DNA of 6,054 bases from CAYQTO01 sp964420455 (GTDB taxonomy: Bacteria; Sumerlaeota; Sumerlaeia; SLMS01), in contig CAYQTO010000187.1 of assembly GCA_964420455.1 (NCBI GenBank), positions 1-6,054 on the forward strand, given 5' to 3'. Below the pieces are notes generated by a model, which saw only the letters and a program-made list of their open reading frames with translations, was not told the origin of the DNA and did not search any database. Every line of letters starts with the position of its first letter. The first letter of the stretch is position 1. This document shows, one piece after another, positions 1 to 5,404 of this stretch. The position numbers were made by a program, and so were the translations under genes.

Positions 1-412
1 CGCCACCCTCGGCCGCGTCGTCCTCTCCGGCCATAGCGGCGCCTATCGCGGTATCGCCCACGGGCTCCACCATGGCGGCCTCCACGATCACATCACCGAC
101 GTGCTGCTGCTCGACGCCAGCTACGCCAACCTCGACTGGATCGCCGGGTGGCACATCGCCAACCCGGAACAACGCCGTCTTCTCAGCGTCTTCACCGACC
201 ACCTCGCGCCCGAGAACACCGACCTCATGGCCAGGCTCTCTTCCGCCGGCCTGCCGTTCGTTGTTCGAACGGACGACGGAGATGTGCCGGATAGGGTTCT
301 CCTCGGGGAAGCACGGGCCTTCTTCCTCCATACGGACGAGCGCGACCACAACGGCGCGGTGGAACTACTCGAGCCGTTTCTCGCTTCGACAACCCTTGCA
401 TCCCGGCCCTGA
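1..412 (+). CDS. Alpha/beta-hydrolase-like protein, C-terminal part (5' end outside window)
   Basis: The frame is open from base 2 to a TGA at 410-412 and gives 136 residues with no start required, so the N-terminus lies outside the window. The visible part begins with VVLSGHSGAYRG (residues 6-17). GHSG has the shape of the nucleophile elbow of alpha/beta hydrolases, making Ser12 the likely nucleophile. A hydrophobic strand ending in Asp follows (VLLLDASYANLDW, 34-46). Near the C-terminus, DHNGAVELLEPFL (115-127) carries His116, a plausible catalytic histidine just before the last helix. That order (Ser, Asp, His) fits the family; the assignment of catalytic residues is inference. GHSG instead of GxSxG is somewhat atypical, and the substrate cannot be told. 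No signal peptide can be judged. It is the first gene of a rightward series and is followed by a terminator-like hairpin. Confidence 0.72.
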   Translation, partial: ATLGRVVLSGHSGAYRGIAHGLHHGGLHDHITDVLLLDASYANLDWIAGWHIANPEQRRLLSVFTDHLAPENTDLMARLSSAGLPFVVRTDDGDVPDRVLLGEARAFFLHTDERDHNGAVELLEPFLASTTLASRP

Positions 413-508
413 CGCCTTTCCCCTCGAAGAAAGGCCTGCGGGATTTGGCAAGCTTGCGGTTTCCTTCCACTTCCGAACTTCCCCTTGGCGCCTGACAGGG
501 TTTGCCCT

Positions 509-545
509 ACCCTCCCATCGTCATCTGGCGATGGAGGGTTATTCT
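509..545 (+). terminator. Terminator-like hairpin after the hydrolase gene
   Basis: The left arm 509-520 (ACCCTCCCATCG) pairs with the right arm 529-539 (CGATGGAGGGT) with one bulged C. The stem can extend by a U-G and a C-G pair to leave a four-base loop (523-526). The right arm is followed by TTATTCT (539-545), a T-rich tail. This is the classic shape of a factor-independent terminator and would end the transcript of the hydrolase gene about 97 bases after its stop. It sits only 23 bases before the FHA gene's ATG, so it could instead act in that gene's leader as an attenuator. Confidence 0.6.
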
Positions 546-567
546 GATCGAGTCGTCCGTCTCCTTC

Positions 568-1617
568 ATGGATGCAGTGCTGATCGTCAACGGCCCCGGC
601 AACTGGGCAATGCAGCACGTCCTTCGGGCGGGCACGGAGGTTCGCGTCGGGCGGGCAAGCTCCAACGACCTGACGATCAACGATCCCCTTGTCTCCTCCC
701 GCCACGCCCTCCTCGCCCAGCGCGACGGCCACTGGACCGTGCGCGACCTCCAGAGCCGCAACGGCACCTTCCTTAACGGCGAGCCTGTCGCCGAGGCCTT
801 CCTCTCTGAAAACGACATGATCCGCGTCGGGCGCACGGAACTGGTCTTCCAGTCCGAGGGCTCCGGGGGCGACAGCCGGTGGGAGGACACCTCGTACCGC
901 CTGCGGGAGGAGGAAAGCCGCATCCGCCTCGCCATCGAGCGCGGCCGCCCAGAGGAGGCCGACATCGCCTCGTCCCGGGATTTTCCCCCCTCCGGCAAGC
1001 GGAACGACGACACGGAGAAAGTCGTCCTCGAGGGCGGCGAAGGCTTTGGCGCCCAGAGCAGCTCCTTCGCCCATCTCGACGTGGCCGAACCCCTCGAAAT
1101 CACCCTCGAGCCAAGCGACCACCTCTGGGTCGCCGAAACCATGGCCAACATCCTTGGCGACATCGCCACCCAGAAGGGCCTGCGCCAGGATCTCTACCGC
1201 TACGTGCTTGAACTCCTCCGTGAGGCCATCGAGGCCGAGAACGGGTTCCTGATGATTCCCGACCGGGCCAGCAAGCGCTGGATCATCGAGGCCTGGGTCG
1301 GCAACAGCGCCAACTGGTCATCCTACGAAAAGGAACGCCCCGTTCCCCTCACGATCGCCAACACTGCCTTCAAGGAAGGACGGATCTTCTCCAGCCTGTT
1401 TCCCGACATGGGCCAGATGCTCGAGAAGAGCGACAGCATGCGGGGTCTCCAGGTGATGAGCTACGTGGCGGTTCCTCTGCGGCGCGACGGCCGCAAGGGG
1501 GGGCTGGTTTACTTCGATACCCGCCGCGCAGGTGCCCGCCGCTTCGCCGTCCGGGACATCAAGCTCCTCGAGCGGATCGGGTCCTACATCCTCGAGATCG
1601 ACAACAGCGTCCGGTAA
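568..1617 (+). CDS. FHA-GAF domain signalling protein
   Basis: The product is a 349-residue soluble protein with an N-terminal FHA domain, which in this family reads phosphothreonine on partner proteins. Visible FHA motifs are GR (28-29), SSND (31-34), the core SSRHA (43-47) with the conserved Ser and His, and RNGTFLNG (64-71). The fold ends near residue 95. A charged, probably flexible linker runs from about 96 to 185. A GAF-like domain fills about 195-345, with the usual closing pattern YVAVPLRRDGRKGGLVYFDTR and a C-terminal helix. GAF domains bind small ligands or dimerise; the ligand here is unknown. No kinase, cyclase, phosphatase or sigma-54 ATPase domain follows. The ATG at 568 was chosen because the FHA strand starts directly there. 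A TTG at 502 in the same frame would put the terminator-like hairpin inside the coding region. No good Shine-Dalgarno site is visible. Confidence 0.9.
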   Translation: MDAVLIVNGPGNWAMQHVLRAGTEVRVGRASSNDLTINDPLVSSRHALLAQRDGHWTVRDLQSRNGTFLNGEPVAEAFLSENDMIRVGRTELVFQSEGSGGDSRWEDTSYRLREEESRIRLAIERGRPEEADIASSRDFPPSGKRNDDTEKVVLEGGEGFGAQSSSFAHLDVAEPLEITLEPSDHLWVAETMANILGDIATQKGLRQDLYRYVLELLREAIEAENGFLMIPDRASKRWIIEAWVGNSANWSSYEKERPVPLTIANTAFKEGRIFSSLFPDMGQMLEKSDSMRGLQVMSYVAVPLRRDGRKGGLVYFDTRRAGARRFAVRDIKLLERIGSYILEIDNSVR

Positions 1618-1669
1618 TCGCTCACCTTCGGGCACGGCCAACGCTCCTTTTTTCTCGCTGCTCCCGAAT

Positions 1670-1689
1670 GGCCCCTTCTTTTTGGGGCC
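1670..1689. other. Perfect 6-bp hairpin with pyrimidine loop in the lipoprotein leader
   Basis: GGCCCC (1670-1675) and GGGGCC (1684-1689) form a perfect stem around the loop TTCTTTTT. It lies between the stop of the FHA-GAF gene (1617) and the lipoprotein start (1717). The T run is in the loop rather than after the stem, so it is not a standard terminator in either direction. A separate T run (1648-1653) further upstream has no convincing stem before it. It may be a leader structure or a weak transcript end. Confidence 0.35.
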
Positions 1690-1704
1690 GATGAATCCCA
1701 ACGC

Positions 1705-1708
1705 GAGG
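1705..1708 (+). promoter_or_regulatory. Ribosome binding site of the lipoprotein gene
   Basis: GAGG lies 8 bases before the ATG at 1717. It supports that start, and the signal peptide begins immediately there. Confidence 0.55.
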
Positions 1709-1716
1709 CCGCTCCC

Positions 1717-2709
1717 ATGCGCCTGATCGTCCTCCTCCTCGCCGTCCTGCTCGGTGCCTGCTCCCAGCCCCGGGAATCCTCCAGCGACGCATCCGGTGGC
1801 TCCGCCGCCCCCGAACGGGTGACCATTCTCCTCAACTGGTTTCCCGAATCCCAGCACGGTGGCTTTTACGCCGCGCAGGTTTACGGCTATTATGCGGAGG
1901 CGGGCCTGGAGGTCGAGATCGTCGCCGGCGGGGTCGACATCCCCGTCGAAAGCATGGTCGCCACCGGCCAGCACACCTTCGGCGTGGCCAACGCCGACAA
2001 CATCCTCATGGCCCGCGCGGCCGAGGCCCCCCTCGTCGCCCTTTTCGCCCCCCTCCAGAGAAGCCCCCGCGTCATCATGGTCCACGAGGACAGTGGTATC
2101 GATGGCCTCGAGGACCTCAACAATATCACCCTCGCCATGAACCCCAAGGGGGCCTTCGCCCAATTCGTCCAGAGCAACTACCCCCTGGAAAACGTCAAGA
2201 TCGTCCCCTACCCGGGATCGATCTCCGTCTTCCTCACGGACCGGAACTTCGCCCAGCAGGCCTACAACATCAGCGAACCCTTCACCGCGCGCGCCAACGG
2301 CGGGAATCCTCGCAACATCTTCCTCGCGGACTACGGCTTTAATCCCTACACGAGCGTCCTCTTTACCCGCGAGTCGGTCATCGCCGATTCGCCGGACCTT
2401 GTCCGCCGCGTGGTCGAGGCGTCCGCGCGCGGCTGGCAGAAGTACGTCGAGGATCCGGCCCGGACCAACGCCCGCATCCTCGAACTCAACCCCCAGATGA
2501 ATCCTGATATCCTCGCCTTCGGCGCGCAGGAACTTCGCGACATGGTCCTCACCGAGGAGGCCCGTCGGTCGGCTATTGGCATCATGACCGAGGAGCGGTG
2601 GAACACGCTCACCCGCCAGCTCGAGGAGCTGGAGCTCATTGCGCCGGGGGCGGTGCCTCCCGCCGACGTCTATACAACCAGGTTTCTGCCGGCAAGCGGC
2701 GGCGGCTGA
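1717..2709 (+). CDS. NMT1/THI5-like ABC transporter substrate-binding lipoprotein
   Basis: The product is a 330-residue periplasmic solute-binding protein. It starts with a short hydrophobic signal peptide (MRLIVLLLAVLLGAC). The lipobox L-G-A-C gives Cys15 as the lipid-modified residue, followed by a Ser/Gly-rich tether to about residue 32. The fold opens with VTILLNWFPESQHGGFYAAQ (35-54) and GYYAEAGLEVEIVAGG (57-72), the hallmark N-terminal segment of the NMT1/THI5 group. This group includes ThiY-type binders of pyrimidine thiamine precursors and also riboflavin, nitrate and taurine binders. The hinge-side segment YGFNPYTSVLFT (206-217) also fits. The ligand cannot be decided from sequence alone. 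No TPP-riboswitch-like leader is visible, and no permease or ATPase gene is adjacent within the window. Downstream, the gene faces leftward genes. Length is normal for the family. Confidence 0.88.
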   Translation: MRLIVLLLAVLLGACSQPRESSSDASGGSAAPERVTILLNWFPESQHGGFYAAQVYGYYAEAGLEVEIVAGGVDIPVESMVATGQHTFGVANADNILMARAAEAPLVALFAPLQRSPRVIMVHEDSGIDGLEDLNNITLAMNPKGAFAQFVQSNYPLENVKIVPYPGSISVFLTDRNFAQQAYNISEPFTARANGGNPRNIFLADYGFNPYTSVLFTRESVIADSPDLVRRVVEASARGWQKYVEDPARTNARILELNPQMNPDILAFGAQELRDMVLTEEARRSAIGIMTEERWNTLTRQLEELELIAPGAVPPADVYTTRFLPASGGG

Positions 2710-2938
2710 CCCGCTGGCCGGTGTCTATACGACATCCGGGAAGGGCAACCGCCAGCAGCTCGCCCGCTGCAGGTGAAGAGCAGGCGCGGTCCTCACCCCG
2801 GAGCACCACGGTCACTGCCCGCCGTGCCAACAGCTCCAGCCGCAGCCGCGCCAGCAGCCGCCGGTGCCGCCGTTGCCACCCGAGCGCGTCACCCGAGGTC
2901 CCCACTCTCTCCAGCATGATTCTCATGGATGCCCCCAT
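2636..2938 (-). CDS. Doubtful small ORF in the convergent region
   Basis: This leftward open frame of 100 codons begins at an ATG at 2938 (alternative ATGs at 2926 and 2917) and ends 74 bases inside the 3' end of the lipoprotein gene. The product is Arg/Leu-rich, with a segment LLARLRLELLARRAVTVVLR and then a strand-like ELLAVALPGC. I do not recognise it. The pattern GDAL, a basic amphipathic helix, RGED and GELLAVALPGC faintly recalls the second half of a GGDEF domain, but the GGDEF signature itself is absent and the spacing is too long. Codons favour G at the third position, unlike the C preference of its neighbours, and no clear Shine-Dalgarno site precedes it. It could be a decayed gene, a fast-evolving small gene downstream of the PilZ-like gene, or chance in GC-rich DNA. 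Chance is quite likely. Confidence 0.2.
   Translation of the reverse strand: MGASMRIMLERVGTSGDALGWQRRHRRLLARLRLELLARRAVTVVLRGEDRACSSPAAGELLAVALPGCRIDTGQRVSRRRLPAETWLYRRRREAPPPAQ
2668..2733. repeat. Short direct repeat GTCTATACRAC, two copies 55 bases apart
   Basis: GTCTATACAAC (2668-2678) and GTCTATACGAC (2723-2733) differ at one base. The first copy is inside the end of the lipoprotein gene and the second just past its stop. Two copies of 11 bases are weak evidence for anything functional. Confidence 0.25.
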
Positions 2939-3024
2939 CGCGAGTCTCGGAAGCGTCCATCCTCGCGCGGAGGGGTCTGCGGTGTCTCTTGATGGAGTGG
3001 GGATTCCCTCGGGAAGGAGGGCTC
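2710..3024. other. Convergent intergenic stretch without a supported gene
   Basis: These 315 bases lie between the lipoprotein stop and the stop of the leftward PilZ-like gene. They are very GC-rich and hold no T-rich terminator, tRNA or recognisable RNA motif that I can see. Only the doubtful leftward frame ending at 2636 and a + strand frame with no recognisable protein cross it. Convergent transcripts must end somewhere near here, but no standard factor-independent terminator is visible, so Rho-type termination is possible. Confidence 0.5.
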
Positions 3025-3453
3025 TCAGGCGCCTGGAGGATGGAGCCGGAACGGACGGATATTCACCGTCTCGATGCTGTCGCTGGTGACACGGCGCATC
3101 ACCGAGCGGAGCTGGTCGCGCTGGTCCTTGTCCAGTTCGGCAAAGGACAGACTGAGGATCGTGTAGTCCGGGTTCCCCTTCAATCCGAGCCGGAACTCGC
3201 AGTAATTAACGCGAACGCGCGCCGTGAACGGATCCTCCAGGTAGGGGAGAAACAGGGAGGCCTTCGCGTCGAAGCCCCCCTCCTCAAGGATATCCGACTG
3301 CACTTCGTCCATCTGGAAGGACTTCATCCGGAATCCGAGCAGGGTAATCTCGGTGGCGACTCCGCGAATCGGTTTCCGGTCGAAGGTCTCGGAGGGAAGC
3401 AGGAGTTCGAGGAGGACTTCTGCGTTGGTGTGGAGGGTTTCTTCGGGAGCCAT
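3025..3453 (-). CDS. PilZ-domain-like protein (putative cyclic-di-GMP receptor)
   Basis: The product is a 142-residue single-domain cytosolic protein. PilZ domains bind cyclic-di-GMP through an RxxxR motif and a following [D/N]xSxxG motif. Here DRKPIRG gives Arg26-xxx-Arg30 (R-K-P-I-R). The second motif appears as EITLLG (35-40), where Glu and Thr replace the usual Asp/Asn and Ser. The segments ARVRVNYCEFRLG and TILSLSFAELDKDQRDQLRSVMRR then fit the beta-barrel strands and C-terminal helix of this fold. The degenerate second motif makes nucleotide binding uncertain. The ATG at 3453 is supported by a Shine-Dalgarno AAAGGA (3463-3468 on the + strand) nine bases upstream. It lies 226 bases downstream of serA on the same strand, with a strong hairpin between, so it probably has its own promoter. 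PilZ is my best reading, not certain. Confidence 0.6.
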   Translation of the reverse strand: MAPEETLHTNAEVLLELLLPSETFDRKPIRGVATEITLLGFRMKSFQMDEVQSDILEEGGFDAKASLFLPYLEDPFTARVRVNYCEFRLGLKGNPDYTILSLSFAELDKDQRDQLRSVMRRVTSDSIETVNIRPFRLHPPGA

Positions 3454-3462
3454 GGGGAAACG

Positions 3463-3468
3463 TCCTTT
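3463..3468 (-). promoter_or_regulatory. Ribosome binding site of the PilZ-like gene
   Basis: Read leftward, AAAGGA lies nine bases before the ATG at 3453. It is one of the few clear Shine-Dalgarno sites in the window and fixes the start. Confidence 0.6.
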
Positions 3469-3498
3469 ACGTCACCATAATCCCCTACAGCGCGGCAG

Positions 3499-3515
3499 TC
3501 CCCGCGTCACGGGGA
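3499..3515. other. Hairpin in the leader of the PilZ-like gene
   Basis: TCCCCG (3499-3504) pairs perfectly with CGGGGA (3510-3515) around a five-base loop. It is about 45 bases upstream of the leftward start at 3453, followed on the + strand by the 8-base palindrome ATCATGAT (3516-3523). No T tail follows in either direction. It may be a leader structure or an operator-like site; function is unknown. Confidence 0.3.
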
Positions 3516-3633
3516 ATCATGATAATCGGTGGGCATGGGGGGAGCGGGGGAAGGCCTGGTGCGGTGGGGGAGCGCGCCGGAGGGGGGTGCCCACCGAACG
3601 CAAGGGGATCCGTCCACCTCGTCGCCCATGGCC

Positions 3634-3667
3634 GGGGAGCGCCGCGACTCCCTGCCGCGGCGCCCCC
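3634..3667 (-). terminator. Strong GC hairpin after serA, possible terminator
   Basis: On the leftward strand, GGGG-GCGCCGCG pairs with CGCGGCGC-T-CCCC, a 12-pair stem with one bulged base and a nine-base loop (3647-3655). It begins 12 bases past the serA stop codon. There is no T-rich tail, so it is either a tail-less terminator or a structure protecting the serA mRNA 3' end. Confidence 0.45.
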
Positions 3668-3679
3668 TGCTCCTGGGGA

Positions 3680-5269
3680 TTACAGCTCGATGGTTTCGAC
3701 TGCCTTCACGTGCGGCAGCTCCCGCAGCTCCTTCAGGCAGGGCTCCGGCACCGGAGTGTCCACGTTGATGATGGTCATCGCCACGTTGTCGGACTTCTTT
3801 CGGCCCCAGGTCATCTGGCCGATGTTCAACTGGTGTTTGCCAAGGACCGTTCCCACGGCGCCGATGATTCCGGGGATATCGTCGTTCTCGAGAACGATCA
3901 GGTGCCCCTCGGGCACTGCGTTGAAGTGCTTGTCCTTGAGGATGACGATGCGGGGATGGTTCTCGGTAAAGAGCGTTCCGGAAACCTTCTGGGTGTTGCC
4001 GTCCTCGTCCTCGACCTCGACGGTGATCAGGTTGGCATATTCGTGGGATTCGCCCTGGCGGGTCTCGTCGAGCTGGATGCCGCGGTCCTTGAGGATCGGG
4101 CCGGCGTTGACGAAGTTGAGGGGGGTGTCGCTGAAGCGGCTCAGGAAACCGATCGCCACCGACGTGGTGATCGGTGCCAAGGGGTACTCGAGGATCGAGC
4201 CGGCATAAAGCACCGTCAGGCGAACAATGCGTCCACGGTGATACTGGGCGATGAACTTGCCGAGTTTCTCCGCCAGGTGGAGGTAGGGGGTGAGGACCGT
4301 GAGGATTTCCGGGTCGACGGAAGGCACGTTGAGGGCGTTACGGACGGCGCCCCCCTTGAGCAGGTCGACGATCTGCTCGGCCACCTGGATGGCGACGTTC
4401 TCCTGGGCCTCGACGGTGCTGGCGGCGATGTGGGGCGTGACGATCGCGTTGTCGAGCGTCCGCAGCGGATGGTCCGCCGCGAGGGGCTCCTCGTTGAAGA
4501 CGTCCAGTGCCGCCCCGGCGATCCTGTTCGCCCGCAGCGCCTCCACCAGCGCGTCCTCGTTGATGATCCCGCCGCGTGCGCAGTTCACCACCCGGGCGGT
4601 TTTCTTCATCATGTTGAATTGGTCTGCGCCGATCAGGTCCTTCGTCTCCGGCGTCAGCGGCGTGTGCACCGTGATGAAGTCCGCCCGCTGGCAGATTTCA
4701 TCCACCGTGAGCGGCTCGATGCCGAGCTGGTGCATGCGGTCGTGGGGGATATACGGGTCGTAGCCAACAATGTGGGCGTCGAAGCCCCGCAGGCGCTTGA
4801 CGACCTCCTGGCCGATGCGGCCAAGGCCCATCACGCCGATCGTCTTGCCGCGGAACTCCACGCCCATGAAGGACTTCTTGTCCCACTTGCCCTCGCGCAT
4901 GGAGGCGACGGCTGCGGGAATCTTGCGCGCGAGGGCGAACATCATCGAAACCGTGTGTTCGGCGGTGGAAATCGTGTTCCCGCCGGGCGTGTTCATGACG
5001 ATGATGCCCTTGTGGGTGGCGGCGGCGGTGTCCACATTGTCGACGCCGACGCCGGCGCGGCCGATCACGCGGAGCTTGCCCGCCCGCTCGATGATCTCCG
5101 CCGTGGCACGCGACCGCGAGCGGATCACCCACGCGCTGTAATCGCCGATGCACTCGGCGATTTCCTCCTGGGTGATTTCGGGCAGGTGATCGATGGTGAA
5201 GCCGGCCTTCTCGAAAACGGAGATGCCGTCTTCCGAGAGCTTGTCGCTGATGAGGATCTTGTGGGTCAT
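3680..5269 (-). CDS. serA: D-3-phosphoglycerate dehydrogenase
   Basis: The enzyme oxidises 3-phosphoglycerate to 3-phosphohydroxypyruvate with NAD, the first step of serine synthesis in the cytosol. The product is 529 residues, the normal length of the long form. The N-terminal catalytic part includes RAGVGVDNVD (71-80). The NAD-binding loop is GLGRIG (148-153), with Asp171 at the end of the next strand. The catalytic set is Arg232 in NCARGG, Glu261 in NEEPL and His280 in TPHIAAST. Residues about 318-440 form the intervening regulatory (ASB) domain. Residues about 457-529 form an ACT domain (LIVLENDDIPGIIGAVG), the usual site of serine feedback. All key residues are present. The ATG at 5269 is where homology begins (MTHKILISDKLSEDG). 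The frame stays open upstream to 5428, but that extension looks non-coding. No Shine-Dalgarno site precedes the ATG. Confidence 0.97.
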   Translation of the reverse strand: MTHKILISDKLSEDGISVFEKAGFTIDHLPEITQEEIAECIGDYSAWVIRSRSRATAEIIERAGKLRVIGRAGVGVDNVDTAAATHKGIIVMNTPGGNTISTAEHTVSMMFALARKIPAAVASMREGKWDKKSFMGVEFRGKTIGVMGLGRIGQEVVKRLRGFDAHIVGYDPYIPHDRMHQLGIEPLTVDEICQRADFITVHTPLTPETKDLIGADQFNMMKKTARVVNCARGGIINEDALVEALRANRIAGAALDVFNEEPLAADHPLRTLDNAIVTPHIAASTVEAQENVAIQVAEQIVDLLKGGAVRNALNVPSVDPEILTVLTPYLHLAEKLGKFIAQYHRGRIVRLTVLYAGSILEYPLAPITTSVAIGFLSRFSDTPLNFVNAGPILKDRGIQLDETRQGESHEYANLITVEVEDEDGNTQKVSGTLFTENHPRIVILKDKHFNAVPEGHLIVLENDDIPGIIGAVGTVLGKHQLNIGQMTWGRKKSDNVAMTIINVDTPVPEPCLKELRELPHVKAVETIEL

Positions 5270-5404
5270 GTGTGTTCGTAAAGTCCGGAAAACAGGGGTG
5301 GAATACGCGGTTCCGTCGCGAAGCGCCGCGAGTGAAGGGAACCACCATACGGTCCGCAAGGGAAGTTCCCGGACGGTTTCGGGCCGGCCCGGCAGGCCCC
5401 TTTC
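5270..5404. promoter_or_regulatory. Divergent intergenic region between serA and the methyltransferase gene
   Basis: These 135 bases separate two outward-reading genes, so both promoters should lie here or inside the neighbouring genes. I could not pick a convincing -35/-10 pair on either strand. Two small inverted repeats are visible: TCGCG/CGCGA (5316-5331) and the perfect palindrome GGGCCGGCCC (5381-5390). Both are short and could be chance in GC-rich DNA. Confidence 0.35.

Noticed and set aside
502..567. N-terminal extension of the FHA-GAF protein from a TTG at 502
   Set aside because: The 22 extra residues precede a complete FHA domain and would be encoded by the terminator-like hairpin, so the ATG at 568 is preferred.
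121..1122. Leftward open frame of 333 codons across the hydrolase and FHA genes
   Set aside because: It is antisense to recognisable FHA motifs and crosses the terminator-like hairpin and two genes. Its product resembles nothing and reflects GC-rich codon bias.
1618..1716. Thiamine (TPP) riboswitch before the NMT1/THI5-like gene
   Set aside because: The 99-base leader is too short for it, and I see no CUGAGA-type core; only a simple hairpin is present.
2770..2900. CRISPR-like or tandem repeat array in the GC-rich convergent stretch
   Set aside because: The recurring CAGC/CCGC words are compositional; there are no regularly spaced identical units.
2598..3089. + strand open frame of 163 codons through the convergent region
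   Set aside because: It overlaps the lipoprotein gene and the PilZ-like gene, and its product is Ser/Arg-rich with no family resemblance.
3353..5281. Very long + strand open frame (642 codons) opposite serA
   Set aside because: serA on the other strand is a complete, recognisable enzyme. This frame is the mirror of its codon bias, and its product is a low-complexity Val/Asp/Gly-rich sequence with no family resemblance.
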